Below are positions 25,764 to 34,900 of a DNA stretch of 64,000 nt, piece after piece. The first letter of the stretch is position 1. Each line of letters begins with the position of its first letter. A model generated the notes under the pieces. The model had not been told where the DNA came from. It searched no databases and saw nothing but the letters and a program-made list of their open reading frames with translations. Source of the DNA: an uncultured Saprospiraceae bacterium (GTDB lineage Bacteria; Bacteroidota; Bacteroidia; Chitinophagales; Saprospiraceae). A program made the translations under genes and the position numbers. The stretch covers positions 1-64,000 of the forward strand of contig CALJPQ010000026.1 of NCBI GenBank assembly GCA_937980645.1. The letters are read 5' to 3'.

Positions 25764-26864
25764 ATGGCTCGCATCGCGCTGACGGTAACGAACGACCTGA
25801 CCTGCGACCAGCGGATGCAACGCATCGCCCGCACCCTGTCGAACGCAGGGCACCGCGTCCTGCTTATTGGGCGGCAATTGCCCGAGTCGGTGCCTTTGCA
25901 AAGGATGCCTTTTGGGCAAAGGCGCTTGCGCTGCCGGTTTCGGCGCGGGCCGCTTTTTTATGCCGAATACAACCTCCGGTTGTGCTGGTTTTTGTTGCGC
26001 CTGCCGGTGGACGCCATCGGCGCCGTGGATTTGGATACGCTGCTGGCGGCCTGCTTTGTGGCGCGTGTGCGCCGCAAGCCGCTGGTCTTCGATGCGCACG
26101 AGTATTTCACGGAGACACCTGAGGTAACCCACCGCCCATGGGTGAAGCGCGTTTGGGAGACGGTAGCTCGCCTCTGTCTGCCTTTTTGCCGAAAGGCCTA
26201 CACCGTCGGACCAGCATTGGCCAGCATTTTCACCCAAAAATACGGGCTGCCCTTTGGCGTCGTGCGCAATGTGCCTGAAGCCATGCCGACACCACCTGAG
26301 CGAGTGAACGCCGGCCCTCCCTATGTGTTGCTTTATCAGGGTGCACTCAATGAGGCGCGCGGCATCGAGCAAATGCTCCAGGCCCTGACGGCATTGCCCG
26401 ATTACGAACTGTGGTTAGCCGGCGAGGGCGACCTGTCCGCTCCGCTTCGGCAACTGGCCCAACAACTCGGCCTGGGCCAGCGAGTGCGCTTCCTGGGCCG
26501 TCTGACGCCGGATGCTTTGCGCGCGCTGACACCACAAGCCTGGCTGGGGGTAAATGTTCTGGAGAAAAAGGGCCTGAGCTACTACTACTCGCTGGCCAAC
26601 AAGTTCTTCGACTACGTGCAGGCCGGTGTACCCGTGCTGACAATGAACTTCCCAGAATATCAGGCGCTCAATGCGCAGTATCCGGTGGCGTATTTACTCG
26701 ATGAACTTCAACCCGAGGCCGTAATAACCGCCATCCGGGAGTTGCAGCGGTGCCCCGAGCGCTACGAGGCCATGCGTCAGGCAACACTCCAGGCGCGGCA
26801 GGTATGGATATGGGAACGCGAAGCACCAGCCCTTTTGGCCCTTTGGAACGAGGTGTTCGCCTGA
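25764..26864 (+). CDS. Glycosyltransferase, GT4-like (GT-B fold)
   Basis: 366 residues from ATG 25764, one base after the maf stop. The N-terminal Rossmann half (MARIALTVTNDLTCDQRMQRIARTLSNAGHRVLLIGR) would bind the acceptor; the C-terminal half has YQGALNEARGIEQMLQALTAL, LWLAGEGDL, RVRFLGRLTPDALRAL and the nucleotide-sugar-binding stretch LANKFFDYVQAGVPVLTMNFPEYQ. This is the GT-B arrangement of GT4-type enzymes. No signal peptide or membrane span, so cytoplasmic or peripheral. Sugar donor and acceptor cannot be read. A surface glycan role fits the nearby tyrosine autokinase and flippase genes, but they are not in one operon. Confidence 0.85.
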   Translation: MARIALTVTNDLTCDQRMQRIARTLSNAGHRVLLIGRQLPESVPLQRMPFGQRRLRCRFRRGPLFYAEYNLRLCWFLLRLPVDAIGAVDLDTLLAACFVARVRRKPLVFDAHEYFTETPEVTHRPWVKRVWETVARLCLPFCRKAYTVGPALASIFTQKYGLPFGVVRNVPEAMPTPPERVNAGPPYVLLYQGALNEARGIEQMLQALTALPDYELWLAGEGDLSAPLRQLAQQLGLGQRVRFLGRLTPDALRALTPQAWLGVNVLEKKGLSYYYSLANKFFDYVQAGVPVLTMNFPEYQALNAQYPVAYLLDELQPEAVITAIRELQRCPERYEAMRQATLQARQVWIWEREAPALLALWNEVFA

Positions 26865-26871
26865 GACAGAC

Positions 26872-26879
26872 TACCTTTG
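26872..26879 (+). promoter_or_regulatory. -7 element for the SixA-like gene
   Basis: TACCTTTG at 26872-26879, followed by CGCC, 25 nt before ATG 26905. A TTG lies at 26843-26845, a spacing of 26 nt, longer than usual. Confidence 0.55.
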
Positions 26880-26904
26880 CGCCTCAATTGCTCACTTTCT
26901 GTCT

Positions 26905-27399
26905 ATGCGCTTCCTGTATCTTATTCGCCACGCCAAGTCCAGCTGGGACCATCCGGGTCTGCGCGACTTCGAGCGCCCGCTCAACGACCGAGGCCACCGC
27001 GACGCGCCCGAAATGGCGAAACTGCTCCGCGACAAGGGAATTCGGCCCGACCTCATCGTCAGCAGCCCGGCCAAACGCGCTCTGACCACCGCCCAGTACT
27101 TCGCTCAGGCCTTCGGCATCGCCGACGAAGATATCCGACGCGAGGAAGACATCTACGAAGCCTCGACATACGATATTCTAGGGGTCATACAGTCCCTGCC
27201 CGATGAAGCGCACACGGTCTTCCTCTTCGGACATAACCCGTCGCTGACCGATACGGCCAATCATTTTTCGCAGCAATATATCCCGAACGTGCCTACCTGC
27301 GGCATTGCTCAACTGGAAACAAAGGCCGAGCGTTGGGCTGACTTCCAGAAAAGCAACACGCGCTTAGTCCAGTGCTTTTTCCCAAAAGATATGTTGTAA
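26905..27399 (+). CDS. SixA-type histidine phosphatase
   Basis: 164 residues. MRFLYLIRHAKSSWDHPGLRDFERPLNDRG carries the RHA/RHG phospho-acceptor His near residue 9 and the family's RPLNDRG loop. VSSPAKRALTTAQYF and FLFGHNPSLTDTAN supply the second Arg and second His of the histidine phosphatase active site. The short length (about 160) is that of SixA, which removes phosphate from phosphohistidine proteins; the bacterial substrate here is not known and could also be a small molecule. Cytoplasmic. Its own promoter lies just upstream, and a DUF4296 gene follows. Confidence 0.85.
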   Translation: MRFLYLIRHAKSSWDHPGLRDFERPLNDRGHRDAPEMAKLLRDKGIRPDLIVSSPAKRALTTAQYFAQAFGIADEDIRREEDIYEASTYDILGVIQSLPDEAHTVFLFGHNPSLTDTANHFSQQYIPNVPTCGIAQLETKAERWADFQKSNTRLVQCFFPKDML

Positions 27400-27496
27400 A
27401 CCCATGCACACATCACCAGCGGGCCAGGCGATATCCTGCCATATTTTCCAAGAGGCCAAAGGCAGCGCAGAGGGCCAAACGGGGCGGTTTTTGTGG

Positions 27497-27850
27497 ATGA
27501 AAAACCTCCTCTACCGGCTTAAAGCCACCTCCTGGTGCTCCAGCATTTGCTTTGTGGGAGTGCTGGCGCTTTCCCAATGTCAGCCCGCTGAGCAAACGCG
27601 CCTTCCAGAAGAAACTTTAGTACGCATCATGGCCGACCTGCACATCGCCGAAGCAGCCACTACCGGCCTTACGGGCTTCCGAAAAGACAGCCTGCTCTAC
27701 CTGTATTACGAGCAAATCTTCGACCTACACGGCGTCGAGCGCGCCGATTATGAGCACGATATACGCTTGCTGAGCCACGACGAAGACCGTATGATGCGCA
27801 TGGTGGAAGAAGCCGAAGCCCTGCTGAAAGAGGCTGCCGGCGAACAATAA
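27497..27850 (+). CDS. DUF4296 lipoprotein
   Basis: 117 residues from ATG 27497 (MKNLLYRLKATSW); the frame is open to 27404 but the upstream part is not signal-like. The N-terminal leader ends in a lipobox LALSQC, so the protein is probably lipidated and exported. The mature part is the DUF4296 pattern: LPEETLVRIMADLHIAEAATTGL, DSLLYLYYEQIFDLHGVERADYEHDIRLL, a helical domain restricted mainly to Bacteroidota. Function unknown. It lies between the SixA-like gene and the tyrosine autokinase. Confidence 0.8.
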   Translation: MKNLLYRLKATSWCSSICFVGVLALSQCQPAEQTRLPEETLVRIMADLHIAEAATTGLTGFRKDSLLYLYYEQIFDLHGVERADYEHDIRLLSHDEDRMMRMVEEAEALLKEAAGEQ

Positions 27851-27907
27851 ACCGGCAACTACTCAGCACCCGCCAAACACACGCACCCAAACGCCGCCGC
27901 TATTCCT

Positions 27908-30232
27908 ATGTCGTCTGTCCCTGTGCACGAAACTGCTTTTGATTGGCGCGAGTTCTTCTTCCGACTCGTGCGCCAGTGGTACTGGGTAGCCCTGTCACTG
28001 CTGCTGGCACTAGCCTTAGCCTGGGTCTATCTGCGTTATGCAGTGCCGCTCTACCAGGTATCGAGCACGATTTTAATCCAGAGCGACAAAAACCAGCGCA
28101 CTGTTACGGAATCGTACATTGCCGAGAAACTCGGCTTAGAGACCAACTTTGAGATAGAGGACGAGATCCAGGTTTTCAAATCGCGCTCGCTGATGCGCCG
28201 CGTAGTAGATAGCCTCCGCCTGCACGTACAGTATTTTTCGGAAGGGCGCGTGAAAACCTCTGAAATTTACCCTACCCCGGAGCAGCCGTTAGCCGTCCGT
28301 CTTCGCTACGCGGCACCGGAGCGGCAGGCTTATGGCGTAAGTTTGCGCATTGAGCCTATTGCTGGTCAGCCGGATGCCTTTGCCTGTTCGCTGGCGGAGG
28401 GCGATACGATGCACGCGCGTTTTGGCGAGCCATTCACATTGGGTGGCGTTACATATTGCTTAGACCTGAACGACACCCTTTTTCACCGTTCGGCCCTGCC
28501 GCACCTCATTCGCTTGAGCAATCCGGAAGCGGTGGCACAAGGATATGCCGCCAACGTATCGGTGCAGCAGGTCGGTCAGTCCAACGTGCTGGCATTGAGC
28601 CTGGCCAGCCCGGTGCCCGAAAAGGCCATTGCCACGCTAAACGCGCTGATGGATACCTACGCCCAGTCGGTCATTGAAGATAAAAACAAGGTAGGTCTGC
28701 AAACGCTGCGTTTCATTGACGAGCGCCTGCGCTTTGTAGCCGAAGAGCTTTACGGCGTGGAGAAAGCCGTTGAGCACTTCAAGAGCGCCCGCAATCTGCC
28801 GGTGGATTTGCCCGTGCAGGCACAGCGCTTTCTGAGCGAAATTGCCGAGCAAGACCGCGCGCTGGCCGAACTCGACCTGCGCGAGCGGCTTTTAGACAGC
28901 ATTGCCCTGTTTTTCCGCACCGACTCGGCGCTGTGGCAACCGCTGCCAGTGGCCTCTGAAATCATCAGCGGCGAGCTGGCTGCCCAGGTGCGGCAGTACA
29001 ACGAGAGCGTCCTGCGCCGCCGCCTTTTGCTCGAAAACGCCACGCTCGAAAACCCGGCCGCCCGGAACACCTTGCGCCAATTGAGCGAGCTGCGCCACAA
29101 CATCCTGCTCAGCGTGAGCAACCTCAAGCGCGAAACTGCTGAACGCCGCCAGCAGCTGCAGCAGCGCCTGCAGCCCTTTGAGCGGCAAATGGCCCTCATG
29201 CCGCGCAACGAACGCGAGCTGCTTCAAATCATGCGCCAGCAGCAAATCAAGGAAAACCTCTTCCTCTTCCTACTGCAACGCCGCGAAGAGACGGCCCTAT
29301 CCGTTGCGGCGCAGGTGAGCAACTCGCGCATCATTGACCGCGCCGCCAATGTAGGCCTCATCGCACCCAAGCGCTTCCAAACCTTTCTCTTTGCCATCTT
29401 CGCCGGCCTGCTCTTGCCGCTGGTGTTCTTCTATCTGCGCATGCTGTGGCGCAACACGGTGGACACCGAGGCCGACCTCAAGCAAATCACCTCCCTGCCC
29501 TTTTTGGGCAGTATTGCTGCCAACCGCAAAAGCCGCAAAACGCCCATTGTAGTGCAGCCCAACAGTCGCTCGGCCATCGCTGAAATGTTCCGGCTGCTGC
29601 GCACCAACCTCCAGTTCGTCCTCGGCGACGAACCCGCGCCCGTGGTACTCATCACCTCCGGCGTCAGCGGTGAAGGTAAAACCTTCCTTTCGGCCAACCT
29701 CGGCGTCGCCATGGCCCTGTCGGGCAAAAAAACAGTGGTCGTGGGCCTCGACCTGCGCAAACCCAAACTCACCCAGTACTTCGGCGAAAACAAAGACGCC
29801 AAAGGCCTCACCCACTTCCTCATCGGCCAGGCGACACCCGAAGAACTCATCCTGCCCGCATCGGTATCCGAAAACCTCTTCTACGTGCCGGCCGGCCCCC
29901 TGCCGCCCAACCCGGCCGAACTCATCCTCAATGGAAAACTGGAAACCTTCTTCCAGCACCTCCGCGAACGCTTCGACTGCATCTTAGTGGACACAGCACC
30001 ACTCGGCTTAGTGGCCGATGCCCTCCTGCTCATGCCCCACGTCAGCGCCACCATCTGTGTGGCCCGCGCCGGCAAAACCGACAAAAACCTCATCCGCCTC
30101 ATAGACCAACTGCACCGCGACGGTAAACTCAAGCGCCCCGCCTTAGTGCTCAACGGCGTCAAAAAGGGCAAAGGCTACGGATATGGATATGGCTACGGGT
30201 ACGGATACGGATACGGATACTACCAGGATTGA
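27908..30232 (+). CDS. Wzc-like polysaccharide co-polymerase with tyrosine autokinase (BY-kinase)
   Basis: 774 residues. An N-terminal span (about 23-42), a Wzz chain-length domain (about 10-110), a long periplasmic coiled-coil region (about 270-470), a second span (about 490-513, FLFAIFAGLLLPLVFFYLRM), then a cytoplasmic BY-kinase: RLLRTNLQFV, Walker A SGVSGEGKTFLS (about 582), Walker A' VVVGLDLRKP and Walker B FDCILVDTAPLG. The C-terminus is a Tyr cluster of eight Gly-Tyr units with a ninth Tyr before QD, the expected site of autophosphorylation. Such proteins control export and chain length of capsular or exopolysaccharide. No polymerase or export-channel gene lies beside it here; a flippase gene is 390 bp away on the other strand. 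Confidence 0.9.
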   Translation: MSSVPVHETAFDWREFFFRLVRQWYWVALSLLLALALAWVYLRYAVPLYQVSSTILIQSDKNQRTVTESYIAEKLGLETNFEIEDEIQVFKSRSLMRRVVDSLRLHVQYFSEGRVKTSEIYPTPEQPLAVRLRYAAPERQAYGVSLRIEPIAGQPDAFACSLAEGDTMHARFGEPFTLGGVTYCLDLNDTLFHRSALPHLIRLSNPEAVAQGYAANVSVQQVGQSNVLALSLASPVPEKAIATLNALMDTYAQSVIEDKNKVGLQTLRFIDERLRFVAEELYGVEKAVEHFKSARNLPVDLPVQAQRFLSEIAEQDRALAELDLRERLLDSIALFFRTDSALWQPLPVASEIISGELAAQVRQYNESVLRRRLLLENATLENPAARNTLRQLSELRHNILLSVSNLKRETAERRQQLQQRLQPFERQMALMPRNERELLQIMRQQQIKENLFLFLLQRREETALSVAAQVSNSRIIDRAANVGLIAPKRFQTFLFAIFAGLLLPLVFFYLRMLWRNTVDTEADLKQITSLPFLGSIAANRKSRKTPIVVQPNSRSAIAEMFRLLRTNLQFVLGDEPAPVVLITSGVSGEGKTFLSANLGVAMALSGKKTVVVGLDLRKPKLTQYFGENKDAKGLTHFLIGQATPEELILPASVSENLFYVPAGPLPPNPAELILNGKLETFFQHLRERFDCILVDTAPLGLVADALLLMPHVSATICVARAGKTDKNLIRLIDQLHRDGKLKRPALVLNGVKKGKGYGYGYGYGYGYGYGYYQD

Positions 30233-30275
30233 CCCGCAAGCGACATCTGGCGTTGAAAAAATTTTTTCACCCCTC

Positions 30276-30307
30276 TTGCACAGATCTTCTTTGTGCCTTT
30301 ACCTTTG
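30276..30307 (+). promoter_or_regulatory. Promoter for tRNA-Gly
   Basis: TTG (30276-30278), 21-nt spacer, TACCTTTG (30300-30307), 40 nt before the tRNA 5' end. A consensus match in both boxes. Confidence 0.7.
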
Positions 30308-30347
30308 TGCCCGCATTTGAGGAAAAGTTCCTCGACAAACTTTACAA

Positions 30348-30420
30348 GCGGAAATAGCTCAGTTGGTAGAGCGCAACCTTGCCAAGGTTGAGGTCGCGAG
30401 TTCGAGTCTCGTTTTCCGCT
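30348..30420 (+). tRNA. tRNA-Gly (GCC)
   Basis: 73 nt. The acceptor stem GCGGAAA pairs with TTTCCGC (one G-less match throughout), the D-arm AGCTCAGTTGGTAGAGC, anticodon stem CAACC/GGTTG around loop TTGCCAA (anticodon GCC at 30381-30383), and T-arm GAGTTCGAGTCTC all fold. The discriminator base is T; the CCA end is not encoded. Confidence 0.95.
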
Positions 30421-30434
30421 CTCTCTTTTTCCGG

Positions 30435-30458
30435 CCCACGCACAGGCGTGGGTTTTTT
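30435..30458 (+). terminator. Rho-independent terminator between the two tRNAs
   Basis: CCCACGC, loop ACAG, GCGTGGG, then TTTTTT (30453-30458). It follows tRNA-Gly by 14 nt, so tRNA-Leu may need its own promoter or read-through. Confidence 0.8.
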
Positions 30459-30490
30459 CTTTCTCAAGCATGCCTCTGGCAAAACCCGTT

Positions 30491-30574
30491 GCCCGGGTGG
30501 TGGAATGGTAGACACGCAGGACTTAAAATCCTGTGGCCGTTGAGGCCGTACGGGTTCGAGTCCCGTCCCGGGCA
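30491..30574 (+). tRNA. tRNA-Leu (TAA)
   Basis: 84 nt. Acceptor arm GCCCGGG/CCCGGGC, D-arm with TGGTAGACAC, anticodon stem CAGGA/TCCTG around CTTAAAA (anticodon TAA at 30524-30526), a long variable arm (TGGCCGTTGAGGCCGTA region) and T-arm CGGGTTCGAGTCCCG. A class II structure as expected for Leu. Discriminator A at 30574, no encoded CCA. Confidence 0.95.
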
Positions 30575-30621
30575 CCGATATATCGCTGTGGCAAGGCTCC
30601 TGCCTCGCCAAAACTTATTCC

Positions 30622-31923
30622 CTACCGCCCCACCAACGCCCACAATAACCCCAGCGCTGCGCTATACACTGCAAACCAGCGCACGTCGAGCCATTGGCCC
30701 ACCACTACGCCTAACCGCTGCCGGACGTACCACGTAAGCGCCATTTTTTCCCAGAAGAAAGACAGCACTGCCGACCAGGCCACGCCCGGTAAGCCCCATA
30801 GGTGGATGAATAGAAAACCCGTGACAACTTTCAGCAAAAGTTCTGAGAGACCGACGCGGAGCAAAGCATGGGCATGCCCATAGGCCAACACAATAGCATT
30901 GGGCAGCAATACGCGGCTAATGGTGAGCAGCAGGTAAATACTGAACAGCGCTGCCGCCGGCTCGAAGGCCGGGCCGAACAGCGTGCGAAACAGCCAGGGC
31001 GACACGACGAGCAGCGCCATACTGACGGGAAACACGCGGTGAAACAGCCGCACACCCTCGCGCCGCATTTCGGCCAGCCCGGCAGCCGGTTCGGAAGCGA
31101 TGCGGGCCGTGAGCGCGGTGCTCAGCCCCGAAGCCAGCGCCAGAGCCAGCGGCAGCTCGCGCGAGCCGTAGCGGTATAGGGCAAAAACGGCCTCGTCGCC
31201 ATAGTACCAGCCCACTAACCAACTGTCAAACAGGACAATGGCCTGGCCCACCATCAGGTTGAGCACCAAAGGTGTCGAAAACCGCACATAACGCCGCCAG
31301 AACAACGGGCGCCACGACGGGCGAACGACGCCGCGAAGGGCTGCGACACACCACAACAGCCGGAGGAGGCCCAGCACTGCCAGCGCCTTCAGGCTGCCCA
31401 ACAACCCCCAACCGGCAAAGGCCGGAAGCGCTACCGCTGCCACATAGCCGCCAAACGACAGCACGCCCCAGCCCACCAACGCCACCGAACGCCCGCGCAG
31501 CACATAGGCATGCTCAAGCGGGAGCGTGGCCAGCTGCGCCCACAAATGCAGCAGAAACCAGCCCCAACCGGCGGCGAGCGGTAGCCCCGTCAGCGCGGGC
31601 AACAGCGCCGCCCGTGCCGCCCAAAAGGCGCCGCACACGAGGGCTGATAGCAAGCCAAACAGCGCAAAAACCTGAAATAGAAAAACAGGTCGTTCCTCCG
31701 CTGCCAGGCTATGGTATTGCGGAATAACGCCTTGCAACAGGCCATTAGCCCAGAAGAAGGCCGCTACCGCGCCGGCGAAGAGCATAGCCTCAAATTGGCC
31801 GACGGCCTCCATGCCCACCGGGCTGCGCGCCAGCAACACACCGCCCAGCACCACGGCTCCGAGGCGCAGCACCTGGAAGACCTGTAAGGCCGCAGCAACA
31901 GAAAGCGGTGGGCTACGGCGCAT
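30622..31923 (-). CDS. Polysaccharide flippase / MATE-like membrane protein
   Basis: 433 residues, nearly all hydrophobic, with about 11-12 membrane spans and short loops. Loop residues such as YRYGSRELPLALALASGLSTALTARIA and LLLTISRVLLPNAIVLAYGHAHALLRVG are typical of the oligosaccharide flippase (Wzx/RfbX) branch of the MOP superfamily, which move lipid-linked sugars across the inner membrane. Begins 3 bp after the stop of the TamB-like gene, so it is cotranscribed with it. Substrate unknown; the tyrosine autokinase gene on the opposite side of the tRNAs fits a glycan export role. Confidence 0.75.
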   Translation of the reverse strand: MRRSPPLSVAAALQVFQVLRLGAVVLGGVLLARSPVGMEAVGQFEAMLFAGAVAAFFWANGLLQGVIPQYHSLAAEERPVFLFQVFALFGLLSALVCGAFWAARAALLPALTGLPLAAGWGWFLLHLWAQLATLPLEHAYVLRGRSVALVGWGVLSFGGYVAAVALPAFAGWGLLGSLKALAVLGLLRLLWCVAALRGVVRPSWRPLFWRRYVRFSTPLVLNLMVGQAIVLFDSWLVGWYYGDEAVFALYRYGSRELPLALALASGLSTALTARIASEPAAGLAEMRREGVRLFHRVFPVSMALLVVSPWLFRTLFGPAFEPAAALFSIYLLLTISRVLLPNAIVLAYGHAHALLRVGLSELLLKVVTGFLFIHLWGLPGVAWSAVLSFFWEKMALTWYVRQRLGVVVGQWLDVRWFAVYSAALGLLWALVGR

Positions 31924-31926
31924 GCT

Positions 31927-34900
31927 TCAGGAAGCGTTTTTGCGCCCGCGCATCCAGCCCGTCAGGCCTTCCATCATTTCGCCGAAGGTATCGAACTCTT
32001 TGCGGAAGACCACACCACCACCAGAGCGCGAGCGCCGGGTACCACCGGCAATGTCGGGTTCGGTGCGGTGATAGACACGCAGCCGCCAGTGGCGGTTTTG
32101 AGTAAACTGAATTTCTATAGTTACATCACCTCCCAAAAAAGCCTCGTTAGCGGCTGTGCCCGGGCGCGGTACACCAAGCACCTGGGAGCCTACCTGCACA
32201 GTAATGCGGTCGTCTTTGAAGCCGCCGGTCAGGCGTACTTGAAAGTCGCGGCCAACCCCGTTGAGCGCCGGCTGCTCGGGGTTGAGCTGGCTGCGGTATT
32301 CGTTGTAAATGATGTCGAATTCGATGCTCGACAACGAGCCGCCCACCCATTCGGAGGCCAGCTCATTAAGGTATTTGGACAGCTGGTTGCTCAGCATCTG
32401 GGTGAGCGTGTTGAACGCCGAGGCCATGTAGTCGCCTTCCTGGATGAAGCCAGCAGCGGTGGAGGGCGGCAGGAACGAGCCGACCACTACTAAGCCGAAG
32501 ACCTGGCGCGTCAGTTCGTTCTGGTCTTGCCGCAGCAGGGCCAGTTTGCTGTCAGTCAGAGACTTGAGCTGGCCGGCGATGTTGGGAAAGGCCAGGTCGA
32601 AGCTGATGGTGGGCTTGAAGAGGTCGCCGCGCAGGTGCATGGTAACCACCGCGCGGGTGGGGCGGTTGGCTTCTAAGGTCAAATTAGGAGCCGTCGCCAG
32701 TTCGTCGCGGATGAGGTTGGTCAGTGCAGTGTTTTCGGTGTAAACGGCCTTGAGGTTGATTTGAGCGCCGAAGGGGTCGCCATACCAGGTAATGGTGCCG
32801 CCTTCTTCAACGGTGAAGGGCTTATTAACCCAGTTGAGCAGGGTAAAGAGGTATTCACCGCGCAGGATGCGGTAGGTGCCGTACATGTTGAAATCGCCTT
32901 CGCGAGTGGTAACCATGCGGATGTCGCCCGAACCGCGGCCTTTGATGATGTCGCCGGCTTGCGCGTCGAAGATGAGTTGCACTTCGGCCTCTTCGGTGAT
33001 GCTCAGGTTCATCTCCAGCGACAGACCTGAGGCGGCAGGGCGCGGGCGTCGGCGGTCAGAAGTTGTTTCAGCGGTATCCGCAATGGCCGGAGCGGCGTTC
33101 CGGAAGGTAATGAAATTGATTTCCTGCACGTCGGTACTGGAGGAGCCTACCGGAATGTACAGGCGGGTATCGCGCCCTGTGGTAGCGTCAATGCGAATAT
33201 CTATCTTATCGAATCTGCCCTTGAAGACGGCGTCGAAGCTACCCATAGCCTGGCCGTAGAAGAGGTCGTTGTCGCCCTGTCGTGTATTGAGGATGTGGAA
33301 GTTCGGGCTAATGCTTCGGATGCGGCAATCCACCTGCCAGTCCTGAAAGTGGTGGTGTCGCAGGCCGCCCGTGATGATGGCGGCATTGCGGCGGGTGGCG
33401 TCGAGGATGGTGTCGCCGTCGGCCCAGATGCGGTCATGGGTCAAGATGATGCGCTCGCGCGGGAGGTAGAAGAGGGCTTTGAGGTAGTCCAGTTGGAAAT
33501 GCCCGTCGGCCCAGGCCTCGCCATTGACGCGGATGCGGTCGAAGGGGCCGCCCAGGTCAATGCGAGCATCGAGCGTACCGGAGGTTTTGGAGATGTCGGG
33601 CACGATGAGTTCGAGTACGCTCAGCGGGAAGGCGCGTGCGTGGACGGAGGCCTGGAACTCGCCCGGGCGAATTTCGCCCAGTTCGCCGTTGACATGTGGG
33701 CGTGCGTCGGGATTGAGCAGGAAACCCGCCGAGATGCGCAGGTCGTGCTTGTCGCGGTCTCTCAAGTAGAGCAGGGTCAGCAGAGGGGCTTTCCAGTGCA
33801 CCATTTCGGCAAAGCCCATGAGCGCGCCCAGTGGCTTTTCATTGACAAAAACCGTATCGGTAGTGATATAGGCCTGCAGGTTTTTTATTTCAAAAATATC
33901 CTCGACCTCACCGTCTAAGTTAAAGATGTTGCCGCGGTAGGTGATGTTGTCTAAGGGGAAAAAGCGCTCGAAGAAGCTGAGGTCGAAGTTGGCTAAGGCA
34001 AAGCGCAGGCCGCGGCCGTCGTTGTGGCTTTCTACCATGACGCGCTTGAGGTCGTGCATCAGGTAGATGTTTTGGGACTCCCAATAGCCAGAGCGGAAGC
34101 GCACGTAGTTATCCTCTTCCATTTCCCAGCGTTCGTCAAAGAGCGTGAGGGTTGCGGTGTTGAAGTGCACATTCCACATAGCGTCCACCGTTGAGAGTTC
34201 GCCCTTGAGGAAGAGGCGCTCGACGACGGAGGTGGTGTCTTCGGCTAAGAAGAGAAAGTCAATATGTTCGGCGGAGAGGTCGCCTTCGAGGCTGAAGTGG
34301 CCCAGCGTCTGTTCGGGTGAGAGGTTAGCCCAGGGCAGGTCTATTTTGAGGCGTCCGTTGTCGCGGTTGATGCGCCAGACGACTTCGGGCTGATAGGCTT
34401 CGGCGTTGCCATAGCGCAGGGAAGGTGCTGAGGCGCGCAGGTCAATCTGACCGGTGGGTGCGTTGACGCGGGCGTCGAATTGCACTTGCTGGAGCGGAGC
34501 CAGTTCAGGTACGAACAGCTGCAAAAGATTGCGCGTGTCCTTGATGCGCAGTTTGACCTGGTAGTTGTCATTTACAGCGGTTGTGTCGGGCAGGGTGTAG
34601 CCGATGGCCTGACGAACGAGTGTCGGGTAATACCGCTGGAGTACGGTCAGCAGATTCGTCCATAGGCGGTTGACCGTGAAGTGTCCGGTGAGGCTACCGT
34701 CCAGCACGTCGGAGAACAGGATAAAGCGCCGCTGCCCCCGGGCATTGGTGGAGGCGCCAAAGGTGAGCGAGTCTAAGCGGTACACCTGTCCGTATTCTTC
34801 CAGTCGAAAATGCCGCAGCACAACGGCGCCGTAGAGGTTGTCCCAGTCGGGCGCGTAGAGTTTCAAATGTTGTACTTTACCCGACAGTATCCAGTCGCGT

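Noticed and set aside
27470-27490. GGCCAAACGGGGCGG as a decayed repeat copy
   Set aside because: The left arm matches but the centre and right arm do not.
30435-30458. Attachment site for a genomic island at the tRNA genes
   Set aside because: No integrase and no repeated tRNA 3' end is seen near either tRNA.
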